From: Chlorops oryzae
Taxonomy: Eukaryota; Arthropoda; Insecta; Diptera; Chloropidae
Length of the DNA: 64,000 bases
NCBI GenBank assembly: GCA_020466095.1
Contig: CM035807.1
Location: 28,578,665 to 28,642,664 of the forward strand
Direction: 5' to 3'
Positions 1 through 12,696 of this stretch are shown here, piece by piece. Position 1 is the stretch's first letter, and each line of letters begins with the position of its first letter. Below the pieces are notes generated by a model. It saw nothing but the letters and a program-made list of their open reading frames with translations, was not told where the DNA came from and did not search any database. The translations under genes were made by a program, and so were the position numbers.

Positions 1-1315
1 TCTGCAAAAAAAAAAAAACAGGTTTGGATTTTTTTGTACTCAGAACTAACAATTGTGAGATTTCCAAATACAACTAAGCAATTGAGAGTGCAAATCACCA
101 GTTTTTAAGTGAATAAAAACCAATTATTCTTCATCAAAATCTTCAGCGTCACAACAAGCCAATTTAAATTAAACTTGTCAATGTGCCATTTTACATTAGG
201 GCAACTATTGCCGGCAATTGTTTTGTTTAAAGGCGAGACGAAACGCGTGGATGTAGAGAACCTACCCCTCACAATGGTACTCGTCGTTTGTCGGATCTTG
301 AAAATTTTGAATTCAAAAAATGATGGGCTGTGGGCATATTTCTAAAAAAAAAAAGTACAATCACATGACAAATCATGATTTCAAATATGTTCGCTTGACC
401 GCTGTATCGGCTTAGAAAAAACGTACTGTCCAGCGAAGAAACGCACATATGGTATGGTTATCCATGCCTAAAGAGTCATGAAACAAATTTGATACTTTAC
501 CAGAATTTTCGATAGCTTTTAAAATATTTTTGTTAAGGGTTCTAGGCCGTTTTTTCCGAGCCCTACTTATAACCCCACAAAAAAACCAACCCCGGCTGCC
601 AACCTGACTCTGAGACTAACTGGTCGAAATTAGGAATAAGTATTTTTACCTAATAAATGACGACTTTGCACAGAGACTCCATAAGGAACAAATCAAGTAA
701 ATCAAGGGCTATTTTATCTGCCGTGATTGTGACAAGTCCGGGAGCAGTTAGAGACCAATCTGAATTTCTACAGGGATTCTATGGTTTTAGGTTATTAATT
801 AATGTTCCAAAGATAATATGGCCATGAAACGCAATCGTCTTTCTGGTTCGTACTTTTTTTTATATTGAAATACCATGAATATACATATATTCTTAATGTC
901 CTTGAAACGGTCTTTCCGAAATGCCCTGAGAATTTCGAAGCACGATTTCGACATTTTAATAAAAAATCGATTATCATTGCTTGAAGAAAATCAAACAGCG
1001 CGTGTTCTAGATATCCGGATAAGGCAATCATTAAATTATAGCCATTAAACAGGTAAAACGGCCGACCGTATGTTTGCATGTCCTGAATATTACAGTAATT
1101 TAAAGGCGAGTCAAGGATAGCAATCTATTTCGATTTTATACAAACAACTAAAGTTTTGTTATTTTTATCTAATGTGTTTGGCACACAATTATCTGATTTT
1201 TGTGCTAAAATTGAGTAAGAGTGTTGCCGTCAACAGTTCGTCGGAATCGAGCCTTCAAGCTGCTTATTCTTTGTGAATTTGTTTGGAAAGCCAGGACAAT
1301 AAAAGAGAAGAAATT

Positions 1316-1440
<125 letters not shown>

Positions 1441-2867
1441 AGATTAAATTCCTTTCGACAAACGAAGAAACCGCGGCAACAAAAACAAATTTTAGTTCAA
1501 TTTCCTATTGCATGTTAGAACTTTGCTTATCTTCGAAGGCGCTCGAAGTCATGGGCACGCATTGGTTTCGCGTAAAATCGATTTCCAGTGGTTACGAAAA
1601 TCGGGACTTAATGAAGCGTTTCAGCGACATATTTTGAGTAATACGTCTATACAATTAAAAGTCCTCAAGAATGTCATGTTTATCAGCAGTTTTGTTCAAT
1701 CTTAAGAAAACGTCTTGCAACATAAATCATCATCGCTCGGAGCTAACTTTTGAAAGCACAATCTTACATACATTTATATAAATATTGTATTTACATACCA
1801 TATATATTTGTGTGACATTCTGCTTTATGATTTCTTTGAAAAGTTTCAGTTTTATATTTTCACATTCTTTGCGGCATTTGGAAAAAACCGACTTCCCAAC
1901 TTATCATCGAGTTGGGTAAACGAACTTTCTGTTGTGCAAGGTGCATCAAATTAAGTCTACCCTGCTTTGTGTTCAATCTGAAGTTAAGCTAAATATGTAT
2001 TCGAAATGGCATAGTGGGACATGCATGCGTAATAAAAAAGATAAAAATGTCATAAACGCCTCCGCAACATTCGTCGCGTTGAAGGGAGGCACGCGTTCGT
2101 GCGTGTGTGTGTCGCGTTGTGTGCTCGAAACTTGTCTAGTTGGAAGTTTTACGATGTTCTAATTATTATTTTATAGCACGAAATTAGAGCTGCCATTAAA
2201 GGTTTGTATATGCGTGTTTTATGAACAATCTTATGACACCCATAAAAGATTAAGCATTTTAAATTTATTAGTATGTACATATGATAATAATAAGAAAAAG
2301 CACATAAAACGCGTGAGAGTTCAACTGAACCTTTTTGGGGCCGTACACAAGATTCGGTCTTTTGAAAAACTATAAAACAATGAAAGATTTTGTAATTTAT
2401 CACTCCTAGAGTTAAGGGTCCCTGAGGGTCAAAGAATCAAAGCATTCAGTCACGCAGTCCAAATGAATCTATCTGAAAAATGTTTGGCTTTTCGTTATCA
2501 ACATTTTCTTGCATTTAGTTTTTAACTGCAATGAATTGAAATATATCCCTAAAAAGCAAATATTTTAATGAGTCTTCAAGAATGCATCAAAGACCTTAAA
2601 AATATTTTTTCATAAGATTGAGCTGAGCAGATTTTACCCAAATTTTTAATTTATTTTTATTATGTATATTTAGGCAACTCACAATGTCTACTTAAATCCT
2701 TTCTTTTAATCAGGGGATAGATTTAAAGTGATTTTAGAAGGCCTTGTGAATTGCCTTATTGTTTTTAACGCATTTCTATTGTTTATTTAAGGCCAATTTT
2801 TCAATTCCTAGTTATAAGGCATCATTTAAAAGATATAAATCTTAATTTTGGAAGGGGTTTGAATCTC

Positions 2868-3180
2868 TAAAGGGCCCTTCCTGACGGCGCACAGTAGGGC
2901 CGCTCCATATAATTTTTTGGAAAAAAATAGAAGGAGTGGTTATAGAGCATTGAAATTTGCAGAAACACTTCTGTAGGATTAATTAAGATATTTTGAAAAA
3001 AATTTGGAAATCCGCCCACTGCCACGCCCACCTCCCATATAAGTGCACAAGTTAAAACTTTTGTTTCCGGACCTAGGGACTTGAAATTCGGGACACTTTT
3101 TAATTGAGTTCTCCTCAAAAAAAAAAAATCTAAATTTATTGGGGCTGCCACGCCTACTTTGGGTTTAAACGCACATCGAA
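2868..3180 (-). repeat. Dispersed repeat copy (GGGCGTGGC type)
   Basis: Read on the - strand this stretch has phrases such as GGGCGTGGCAGTGGGCGGA, a run resembling 'cccgaatttcaagtccc', and a low-complexity centre. Related wording occurs at 63.1-63.4 kb on the + strand. It is probably a decayed copy of a dispersed repeat common in fly intergenic DNA. I cannot assign it to a named family. Confidence 0.4.
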
Positions 3181-4305
3181 AGTTGGATTTTTTACATGAT
3201 TTTATTTCCTATCTAGCATTATATAAAATTTTCACATAAATTAAAGAACTTTAATTTTTTTCAAAAGCTTAAGCATTGGTTGTCTCCATTTAAAAGAAGA
3301 TAATACCATCAACAGCCTTACGCGAACAATATTAGCCTTCGAAATCACCGAAAATATCCCTCAAATGCATTCCGCTTTACTAGTAAAGCATGCCAAGTTA
3401 AAGTGTGTCGTAGAAAGATATTGATGTTAAATGTGTTGTTTTTTACATTGAAATGTCATTAAATTTCGTTACGCCTACATATTCGTAAACAAAAATAATG
3501 TTTCATTTATAAATCGTTCCATGTTTTAATTACGTAAGACCTAAAAGTATGCCCCATTTCTTGTCTCATTTTTATATACTAAGAGGGCTAAGCATGGCAA
3601 AGCACATAAAGTTTTTTTCCAACGAAAAATGAGAAGCTGATACTTTTTACTATAATTTATGGAAAATTTTTCTACTTTTTCAATTTTAATAATTTTTTTT
3701 AACATGAAAGAGTAATTGCTATATTTTCACCAAAAAAAAAAAAAAAAACAAAGGCAATAGCGTTGGGTTTTCACATAAAAAATGTTCTCTATTTGGACTA
3801 CAATTTAAATCTGAAATTTATTGAATAACATTCCTTTGACTTTTGTTAGTTTTTTTTAATAAAAAAATTCAATTTTCATAAAAAGAATGTCGAATTCCTC
3901 ATATCCAAACATTTGTTCACAAAAGTGAATCATTAAAATTTTGAAATTCAAAAGTTGAAAAATCCTATTTTTTCCACCGATGCCCCACTGTGCGGCTCGC
4001 CGTTTCACAGCAGCCCAGGTGTATTGCTCGTTACTAAATTGGCCTTCTTATTACCCAAAACGTCGTCGCATCATTCTAGTAGAAATAAAATTGATTTTGG
4101 AGGGGACTAGCCGTAAAACCATTTTCGCCTTGTTGTGTGCCTGGCGCTACGCAATGTCACAAAGTAAAGAGATTTTGGCAGGGCTTATTAGGAGCTAGAT
4201 ACAGGTTAAAGGAACCAGTTTTTTTCTTAAGTCCGATAAGTATGAATCAAAATTTTTTTTGTACCAAACGTATTGGACGGGTATAAATATATTGATGTTA
4301 ACCCT

Positions 4306-4504
4306 CTTGAGCATGTCTTACGAATGCCCAGAAATCGAATTGCACGGGAGGCATTCGAATTGAAAACGATTGGAAGGAATAGAAGAAGAAATCGATAGAT
4401 TGAAGATTTCGAAGCTGATTTGAAGAAAATGAGGGTCCGAAACTGGAAAGATATGGCAGAGGATAGAGATAGATGGAGAGGACTGTGTTGTTAAGAATAA
4501 GGAG
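4306..4504 (+). pseudogene. Decayed RTE-type retrotransposon, C-terminal end
   Basis: Conceptual translation from 4306 begins LEHVLRMPRNRIAREAFELK and, after an in-frame stop, continues to DLKKMRVRNWKDMAEDRDRW. From memory this matches the extreme C-terminus of RTE-like non-LTR retrotransposon polyproteins in insects (pattern GHVLRMP..R, then NW+-MA.DR..WR). Only about 65 codons remain. The endonuclease and reverse transcriptase core are missing, and the MITE that starts at 4505 abuts its right side. Clade assignment rests on recalled motifs, not on a search. Confidence 0.6.
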
Positions 4505-4746
4505 AACCCTCTGCAGCTGACGTCCCAGTCTGACAGATTCCGCAAAACCGAAAAGTCCTTGTGCTCTTCAATTAAACTGCCATTTATTTCGAATTTTTAA
4601 CCTTTTTTTCGCTTCAAAACTATTAACGATTATAAGAAATAAGACCAAGAACACGCCAAGAGGAATATCAGTTAAGAGATGAGATGTCTATTAGACGCCA
4701 CGTCTATTAAAATATTATAATTAGACCACATCAGCTGCAGAGGGTT
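4505..4746. mobile_element. Short TIR element (MITE), 242 bp
   Basis: The left end AACCCTCTGCAGCTGACGT is the reverse complement of the right end ACATCAGCTGCAGAGGGTT, with one mismatch in 19. The inside is AT-rich and noncoding, with a small AGACG/CGTCT palindrome. I cannot define a target duplication with confidence, so the superfamily is open. Confidence 0.6.
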
Positions 4747-5770
4747 AAGTGAAGCTACGTCACGAGTTATTGGGGTATTGGAAAGAGAACATGAAATAAA
4801 CAAAGAGAATTGTACTTCATCCTTAATGCTCACAGTCAAATATTTATCCAATCGAATTGGTAGGGTAAATAAATTTCATTGTTTTACGAAAATATTTAAT
4901 TGAGTCCAGCATTTTGTCGTGTTAATCAAAATTACCAGAAGCGAAATTGTTATTAGAACTCAAGCTGAAATGTTTATTTAAATTTTCATAATTATTGGCA
5001 AGTATCCGTGACCAAGCCAAGGACGGCCAACGGCAATCGGAGTGTTGCTGGATGTTGTTGCAGCACAGATGTTTGTGCTTGCCGCCGACGACGCCCATTA
5101 TGTACGTTGCGTGCTGCAATTTACGGTATTTATGGACGTTTGTTTGCAAGAAAGCGATTAAGTTTTGCTTTCGGCAATGGTTTTATCTTTGAACCACAAG
5201 AATATCTACGACAACTGCGCAAGCAGAATGTTTTCTGAGAAAATTTCATTGCGAGAAACAAAAACAAAATAAAAAAAGTTTATAAATAAGAGAATACATT
5301 TGAAAACTGAGGGAAAATTCTTTAAAAGCCAAAAATCCAATATCCGAGCTGACTTGAAATGATGTAAAGTAAATATTCGTTTTCATTTGCAAATGTACTT
5401 TCGCAGAACAGCAGATTGACGTGTTGAAGTTTTGGTCCTTGAATAAATTGCTTTTTCAGTGCTTTTTGCTCACAAATTGTACACAGTAGAGAGTGAGGGA
5501 GAACTTTTTAATAAAATATTTATACTTTGTGATTTTTTGATTCACATGAATAAAGGAGACCTTTGTCTTTGAAAAATATGAGAGATTATTTTCAAATATT
5601 ACAGGACATTTTGCGTTTGGACGAACATGGGTAGCCTTCAGAGCAGCTCGAAACGATTCAATGTCCGCCTATCTGTATTTTTGTCCGTCTGTGTGAAGCT
5701 TTCTTAATGAAAGTTGGTGTACAAAATTCAGGGAAAATTTAGAGAATAAAATGACCTATGTAATCGTAGT
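4747..5770. other. Intergenic; one coding-like GC-rich patch
   Basis: Mostly AT-rich. From about 4998 to 5235 the composition rises in GC and two overlapping + strand frames are open. The translation (Cys- and Arg-rich) matches nothing I know. From about 5613 to 5760 there is a TGTCCGTCTG-type phrase related to the dispersed repeat at the right edge of the window. Confidence 0.4.
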
Positions 5771-6080
5771 TTAGGCTAGGTTAGGTAAGATTAGGTTAGG
5801 TAAGGTTAGGTTAGGTTAGGTTAGGTTAGGTTAGGTTAGGTTAGGTTAGGTTAGGTTAGGTTAGGTTAGGTTAGGTTAGGTAAGGTTAGGTAAGGTTAGG
5901 TAAGGTTAGGTAAGGTTAGGTAAGGTTAGGTAAGGTTAGGTAAGGTTAGGTAAGGTTAGGTAAGGTAAGGTAAGGTTAGGTAAGGTTAGGTAAGGTTAGG
6001 TAAGGTTAGGTAAGGTTAGGTAAGGTTAGGTAAGGTTAGGATAGGTTAGGTTAGGTTAGGTTAGATTAGGTTAGGTTAGG
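5771..6080. repeat. TTAGG / TAAGG pentanucleotide block
   Basis: About 310 bases of five-base repeats. Pure TTAGG copies come first (about 5803-5880), then a regular alternation of TAAGG and TTAGG (a 10-base higher-order unit, about 5881-6030), then TTAGG again before the array switches to TTATG at 6081. TTAGG is the ancestral insect telomere repeat, but flies have lost telomerase telomeres and such interstitial tracts are ordinary microsatellites in many flies. A telomeric role is not implied. Confidence 0.95.
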
Positions 6081-6771
6081 TTATGTTATGTTATGTTATG
6101 TTATGTTATGTTATGTTATGTTATGTTATGTTATGTTATGTTATGTTATGTTATGTTATGTTATGTTATGTTATGTTATGTTATGTTATGTTATGTTATG
6201 TTATGTTATGTTATGTTATGTTATGTTATGTTATGTTATGTTATGTTTTTGTTATGTTATGTTATGTTATGTTATGTTATGTTATGTTATGTTATGTTAT
6301 GTTATGTTATGTTATGTTATGTTATGTTATGTTATGTTATGTTATGTTATGTTATGTTATGTTATGTTATGTTATGTTATGTTATGTTATGTTATGTTAT
6401 GTTATGTTATGTTATGTTATTTATGTTATGTTTATGTTATGTTAATTATGTTATGTTATGTTATGTTATGTTATGTTATGTTATGTTATGTTATGTTATG
6501 TTATGTTATGTTATGTTATGTTATGTTATGTTTATGTTATGTTATGTTATGTTATGTTATGTTATGTTTATGTTATGTTATGTTATGTTATGTTATGTTA
6601 TGTTATGTTATGTTATGTTATGTTATGTTATGTTATGTTATGTTATGTTATGTTATGTTATGTTATGTTATGTTATGTTATGTTATGTTATGTTATGTTA
6701 TGTTATGTTATGTTATGTTATGTTATGTTATGTTATGTTATGTTATGTTATGTTATGTTATGTTATGTTAT
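6081..6771. repeat. (TTATG)n array, left part
   Basis: About 138 near-perfect copies of TTATG directly following the TTAGG block, with only a few insertions (near 6246, 6420, 6433, 6444, 6531, 6567). All three + strand frames of this repeat are open and spell Met-Leu-Cys-Tyr-Val, so the long open frames here are artefacts. The array runs straight into the 5' end of the R1-clade element at 6772 and resumes in the same strand sense after its poly(A), so the element lies inside the array. Confidence 0.97.
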
Positions 6772-7349
6772 GGGGTCAAGGGAGTGGGCGCACAAGGTAA
6801 CGCTTCTGATTGCCTACAACTTGGTGTGGGCCAGGGCAATCCTTGTCGCACCCACTCCAAGTCGATTTTCACCTCCATGTGGTGGCCCTGGATAGCCGAA
6901 CGCCAAGCCTGGCAGACGGTGAACCAACGAAAACGACGGCCTAGCCTTAACGCTAGGTTTTGACGAACACGCTTTATGACACGGACAATGATTTTGAAAC
7001 ACTCCTAAGATCTGACGCCTCGAGCTGGCAGCGGTAGTAATCTGTTACCCTAGTACGCAGGAGTGACATCCGGCGAAAACGGCTCTCAGGCTAATACTAC
7101 TGTTGCCCCCGTCCGTTAAAACCTGGCAAGCCTTCTTGTACGTTCGAAGCTCGTCGCCATTAAGTTGGTGGTACAGGCTCGGATGAAATTTCCCGACTAA
7201 TGCCCGATCCTGGCTCTGAACGTAGGCTCCCATAAGGACCTACGTCAACCCTCGCGTGACCTCCCTGCATTGCACAGACAACCACGGGGATCAACGGGCA
7301 ACTGCACTTTCGAGCGGAGATAGCGGCAAGAAGATGGGACCCATAAGAC

Positions 7350-8947
7350 ATGAATACAACTAAAGAAAAAATACCAGAAAAATTAATAGAAGAAGCGGAA
7401 AGAGAGAACAGAGATCCTTTTGTTAAAAGGTCAAAGCTAGCCAAATCTCCAAATCAGCACCGAGAAACAAATGACCGCAAGGGAGACCTACAACCACTAC
7501 AGAGAGAGAGGTCATTTAGCATGAGCGAAGTGATGACCGCCCGCAAACCCACAAAGGAAGACCAACGAAACGCACCCACTTTCACAGCCATAGCCGAACT
7601 TACACTTACAACGAAGCCCTCGGTCGCTCCTAGCTCCCCACGACAGGACTTCATTTATAAGATGCGTAAGGAAGAAGAAAGGCTTTACTAAAGTTCCAAG
7701 AGGTTCTGAAGAAAATTAAAGCAGCAGCGATAAGACAGCCTAATATCAGTAAGGATGTTAAAACCGGGGTATCTGAGCTTGAGGAACTGCTTGATGTCGC
7801 AAAATCATGTCGGAGAAGCTGGACTAGGTCGGAGACAGATTCAATCCGAGATAAAGAAGCAAGACTGGCGCCTGAAGACAAAAGAGGGAAAGCATCGGAG
7901 ACGCCCCTAACGACAAGAAAAAAGAGAGCAGCCCAGAGCCCTGCTGCCCCCGATTCGTAAGCGAATAAAAGAGAAAGCAGCAGATAACGGCAGCGAGTAT
8001 AACCTAGAAAAATGGACCACTGTCCACTCAAAGCGTCAACGAACCAGAATACCAACAGATCAGCAAAGTAGATATCAGACGAGACCTGATGAAACGCGAG
8101 AGAAAATAAAGGCAAAGCCTGACAAAATTGATCGTTCGAAAAAGCCCAGAGCACGCCCGGAAGCGCTGCTGGTAAAGCCCAAAGACGGCCAAAGCTACGC
8201 CCAGGTCTAAAAGACTTGCGACAGAAAGTAAGTCCAGACGAAGCGGAAATTGCGATCCGATCAATCCGGAAAACGAAAACGGGTGCGATTTTATTAGAGA
8301 TGGGTAAAGGAGGACGGAAGTCCGAATTCTGCAAGGCAGTTCAAACTACTCTTGGCGAGATAGCGACAATCTCAGAACTAAAGCCCAAAGCTACAGTAGA
8401 AATTCGAGGATTAGATTCCTACACAGACACGGAAGAAGTATTGGAGGCAGTCAAAAAGACACTAATAAACCCAGAGGAGGAAATCATAGTTCGTGTCACA
8501 GGAACTAACTACAGAGAACAACGCAGAGCCTTTGTGGACTTATCCTTTGAAGCAGCAAAAAACTTAGTTCAGGCAGAACATATAAAAATTGGTTGGATCC
8601 GATGCAGAGTTACTTATGCTCAGGAAAGGAAGATCTGCTTCAAGTGCTTCGCTCTTGGCCACATCCAAAGAGACTGCAAGGGCCCAGATAGAAAAAGTGC
8701 TGGCATGTGCATCCGCTGCGGCGAAAGCGGGCACAAAATGAGAGATTGCAAAAACAAACCAAAATGCTGCGTATGTTCACAGCACGGATTGCAAGACGTA
8801 AATCATGTCCCCGGCTCGAAGGCTTGCAAGCCTCAGCCGGAGAACCTCTCCAGCATGAGGATACTTCAAGCAAATTTACACCGAAGCAGAACAGCTGATG
8901 CCCCCTGTCACAAATTGTACAAGAGAAGAACATCGACGTCGTTATAA
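7350..8947 (+). pseudogene. Element A ORF1 (gag-like, zinc knuckles), broken
   Basis: ORF1 proteins of R1-clade elements bind RNA and form the ribonucleoprotein used for retrotransposition. The likely start is ATG 7350. The frame is lost at a stop near 7691 and reopens in another frame from 8216. The C-terminal half is readable: a gag-like segment (about 8290-8620) is followed by knuckles CFKCFALGHIQRDC and CIRCGESGHKMRDC and a third Cys-rich motif starting CCVC (about 8635-8830). The frame runs on past the probable ORF2 start at 8855 without a stop, so the ORF1/ORF2 border is also altered. At least two frame disruptions make it nonfunctional. Confidence 0.8.
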
Positions 8948-11830
8948 TAAGCGAACAGTATACCAAAAGAAAAAGCGGATTCTGGCTGGAAGACACAACA
9001 AAAACAGCCGCCTTGTGGGTCCCCGGTGGCAGAGAAGTGCATCCTTCATGCACATTTAGTGGAAACTTTTTGTCAGCGCGAAAATAAGAGACTTTTCTGT
9101 ATTCAGCTGCTATCTCACACCAAGCGACCAAATTCATTCTTTCGAGGAGAAATTGAACGCCATCGAGGACAGAGCGCAGATCCTAGATAGTAAAATCATC
9201 TTAGCCGGGGACTTCAACGCGCGGGCAGTTGAATGGGGCATGGCAAGCACAAGCTCGAGAGGACAAAGGATTCTTGACATGGCTGCAAGACTGAACCTTT
9301 TTGTTGCCAACACAGGAGAAGAAAAAACATTCCGCAGACCAGGATGCGAGGGAACCAATCCAGACATCACACTGGCATCAGCTGCTCTTGGTAAGCATTT
9401 AACGGGATGGAGAGTCATCGAAGATTATACGGGGAGCGACCACCAATATATAGAGTTCACTGTCCAATCAGCAGCTATAGAACCTTTAGGCATTATGACT
9501 AAGAAAACTCCCGCAAGTGGAACGTCAAAAAACTGAATCCTTCAGCGTTAATTCACGAGTTCGACAGAAGAGTGCCAACTACTGAAGTAGAAACCAGCGC
9601 TAGGGACACCGTCGCAAAAACAATGGCCGCAATCAAAAAAGCGTGTCAAATGTCAATGCCCAAAATCTCCCACAGAACGAGAAAAAAACCAGTGTACTGG
9701 TGGAACGAAAATATCGCACGCGTGAGGCAAGAATGCTTGAGACAGAGACGGCTATATACAAGAGCAAGACGAGATAATCCTAGCGAAGCCAGTTCAGAGA
9801 GTATAAGCGAAGAAGAAAGCCCTAAAATCAGCTATCCTCGACAGTAAAAAACAGAAGTGGGAGGAGCTCCGCCAAGATGTAAATAATAATCCCTGGGGAC
9901 TAGGCTATAAGATCGCCATGAAAAAATTAAAACCATCGCCGCAAATTCAGAACCTGGAAAAAGAAACTATGAAGAACATAGTAGAAACTCTGTTTCCTTC
10001 CCACAAGATGCGCACAGACGAGCCAGAAGCTGAACATATTGAAAACATTCCGCTGTTTACTCAAGATGAACTAAATCACGCAGCCGCTACACTGAAGAAC
10101 GGAAAAGCACCTGGACCAGATAACATACCGGCAGAAGTCCTCAAGGAGATCACCAAAAAGCGCCCAATTGAACTTCTTCGGATGTACAATGCCTGTCTGA
10201 CCGAGAGGGTCTTCCCAGAGGTCTGGAAAAAGCAACGGCTTGTATTGATCAGCAAAGGTAAGGGCGAGCCCGGAACGCCAGCAGCATACCGACCACTGTG
10301 TATGCTCGACGCAGCAGGAAAACTTCTCGAGAAGCTCATAAAGCCAAGACTAGCTGCAGCGGTAGAATTGGCGGGAGGACTCAGCCCAAAACAGTACGGT
10401 TTCAGGCCACAGAGGTCGACAATTGACGCCATAGCCGAAGTCGTTCACGCAGCGCAGAGGACTCATAGAGGAAATCATTTTTCCAGACCAGTCGTGCTCC
10501 TGGTCACTCTGGATATCAAAAATGCGTTCAATAGTCTGCGATGGGTTGATATACTCGACGCACTACAACAGCGCTTCAAGGTTCCGGCATATCTACTGCA
10601 TATAATAAGAAGCTATCTGAAAGACAGAGAACTCATTTACTCCACAAATGAGGGATCACAGACTCTAAAGATCACAGCGGGTGCCGCGCAGGGATCCATC
10701 CTTGGCCCAGATTTGTGGAATATCACGTACGATAATTTGTTACACATAGAGATGCCTGAAAACACATCTTTAGTCGCATACGCCGATGATGTCGCTGCCG
10801 TTATCACAGCAAGAGACACTACAGATGCCCAAAGAAAGCTGACACAAGTAATGATACGTGCCAGGGAATGGTTAACAACGCATGGTTTGCAGTTAGCAAC
10901 CCAAAAGACGGAGTTACTATTGCTGACCAGAAAGCACATGATCACAGAAATTGAGATGCGAATTTGCGAAGAGTCACTCCTCACACAGAAGACTTTAAAA
11001 TACCTAGGAGTACGGCTTGACTCAAAGCTAACATTTTGGGCACAATTGCAATACGCAACGACCAAAGCAGCACAGATCACTGCTTCCTTAAGTAGATTAA
11101 TGGTAAATGTCAGAGGACCGAGTCAAAGCAAAAAAAGCTTCTATTAGAAGTCATCAACTCAGTAATGCTTTATGGCAGCGAAATCTGGGCAGCGTCCCTA
11201 AATGCTTATACCAGAAGAAAGCAGCTATTGGCCACACAAACTAACGCAGCTCAGAGAGTCGCATCATCCTATCGTACAGTATCTAGATCAGCAGTGTTAG
11301 TGATAGCCGGCGTAATCCCGATAGACCTATTAGCAGAAGAAAGGGCAAAAACTTGGCGCTTAAAAAAGAGTAGAAATGTTACCGCGCAACAAACCGCAGA
11401 GCAGCGCAAATCGACTCTAGCTTCCTGGCAGCAAAAATGGGACACCGATACAACAGGCAGATGGACGGCGAAACTAATTCCAAGAATTGAGCCGTGGATA
11501 ACCCGCAAACATGGTGAGGTAAACTACTACTTGACACAGTTCCTTTCCGGGCACGGCTATTTCAAGACGTACCTACACAAAATGGGGAAAACCCCACACC
11601 CAAGATGCATTTACTGCAACGATCCTGAAGATGACGCAGAACACACTTTCTTTAAGTGTATAAAATGGAATGACTTGCGTTCACAGCTCGAGAGACGAAT
11701 TGGGGATTTCAACGTGGAAACCGCGACAAGAGTGATGTTAAGCAACGAAGAATACTGGTTCTGCATCTCAAAGTATATCGAAAAAGTCCTAAGGACAAAA
11801 AAGCAAGATCTAGACGCAGATGAGTCATAA
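8855..11830 (+). pseudogene. Element A ORF2 (endonuclease + reverse transcriptase), broken
   Basis: ORF2 starts at ATG 8855 (MRILQANLHRS, the usual beginning of R1-type endonucleases). Endonuclease motifs are visible: LAGDFNARAVEWG at about 9204-9240 and GSDHQ near 9438. The reverse transcriptase lies in the open stretch 9918-11147, with KAPGPDNIP, YRPLCMLDAAGKLLEK, LDIKNAFNS, AAQGSILGP and the catalytic YADD (bases 10779-10790, residues 288-291 of that stretch). The C-terminal part (11165-11830) has SGHGYF and a CIYC..H...C motif. Frame changes near 8915, 9090, 9530, 9790 and 11140 break it, so it cannot make a full protein. Stop at 11828-11830. Confidence 0.85.
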
Positions 11831-12082
11831 AGAGAAGCAGTGCGGAGGCCCGGCCGCGGGCTTAATAAACAAGATGAAGGCATAGATAGCCAAGTAGGAC
11901 CCTCCCTGAAGTAATGCAAGAGCAGTTCCGGGGAGGAATGTTGATGTCCTAGAAGGGGTATGGTGGTTTAGCCGGTAGGAGTCCGGCACACCGGTTTGGC
12001 GACGTCCTTACTGATGGTCCATGATGGATTCCACACGCCCCCCCGCAAAAAAAAAAAAAAAAAAAAAAAAAAAAGAAAAGAA

Positions 12083-12696
12083 TGTTATGTTATGTTATGT
12101 TATGTTATGTTATGTTATGTTATGTTATAGTTATGTTATGTTATGTTATGTTATGTTATGTTATGTTATGTTATGGTTTTATGTTATGTTATGTTATGTT
12201 ATGTTATGTTATGTTATGTTATGTTTTATGTTATGTTATGTTATGTTATGTTATGTTATGTTATGTTTGTTATGTTATGTTTTTATGTTATGTTATGTTA
12301 TGTTATGTTTTATGTTATGTTATGTTATGTTATGTTATGTTATTGTTATGTTATGTTATGTTTGTTATGTTATGTTATGTTATGTTATGTTATGTTATGT
12401 TATTTGTTATGTTATGTTTGTTATGTTATGTTATGTTATGTTATGTTTATGTTATGTTATGTTATGTTATGTTATGTTATGTTATGTTATGTTATGTTAT
12501 GTTATGTATGTTATGTTATGTTATGTTATGTTATGTTATGTTATGTTATGTTATGTTATGTTATGTTATGTTATTTATGTTATGTTATGTTATGTTATGT
12601 TATGTTATGTTATGTTATGTTATGTTATGTTATGTTATGTTATGTTATGTTATGTTATGTTATGTTATGTTATGTTATGTTATGTTATGTTATGAT
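12083..12696. repeat. (TTATG)n array, right part
   Basis: About 610 bases of TTATG repeat in the same strand sense as the left part, with more interruptions (extra T, missing bases) than the left part. It is flanked on the left by the poly(A) of element A and on the right by the poly(T) that is the poly(A) end of the oppositely oriented element B. Confidence 0.97.

Larger units (their letters stand above)
6772..12080 (+). mobile_element. R1-clade non-LTR retrotransposon (element A)
   Basis: A near full-length but inactive element. A 5' untranslated part (6772-7349) is followed by an ORF1 region with CCHC zinc knuckles, an ORF2 with apurinic-type endonuclease, reverse transcriptase and a C-terminal Cys-His motif, a 3' untranslated part, and a poly(A) run at 12047-12074. 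Domain order and motifs (AYADDVA; CIYC...H...C at the C-terminus) fit the R1 clade, which includes site-specific elements such as R1, TRAS, SART and Waldo. Both flanks are (TTATG)n in the same strand sense. The 5' end shares clear similarity with element B (5' end at 17733), so they are relatives, but their proteins differ strongly. Confidence 0.88.

Noticed and set aside
5771..6080. A telomere or subtelomere at the TTAGG block
   Set aside because: It is interstitial, short and mixed with TAAGG and TTATG, and flies lack telomerase-type telomeres as far as is known.
6081..6963. Long open frames encoding a Met-Leu-Cys-Tyr-Val pentapeptide repeat (also at 12021-12741 and 22034-22587)
   Set aside because: The TTATG repeat has no stop in any + frame, so these are automatic translations of a microsatellite, all three frames giving the same peptide.
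6081..12696. CRISPR-like or prokaryotic repeat array
   Set aside because: The units are five-base simple repeats with no spacers and the context is a fly genome.
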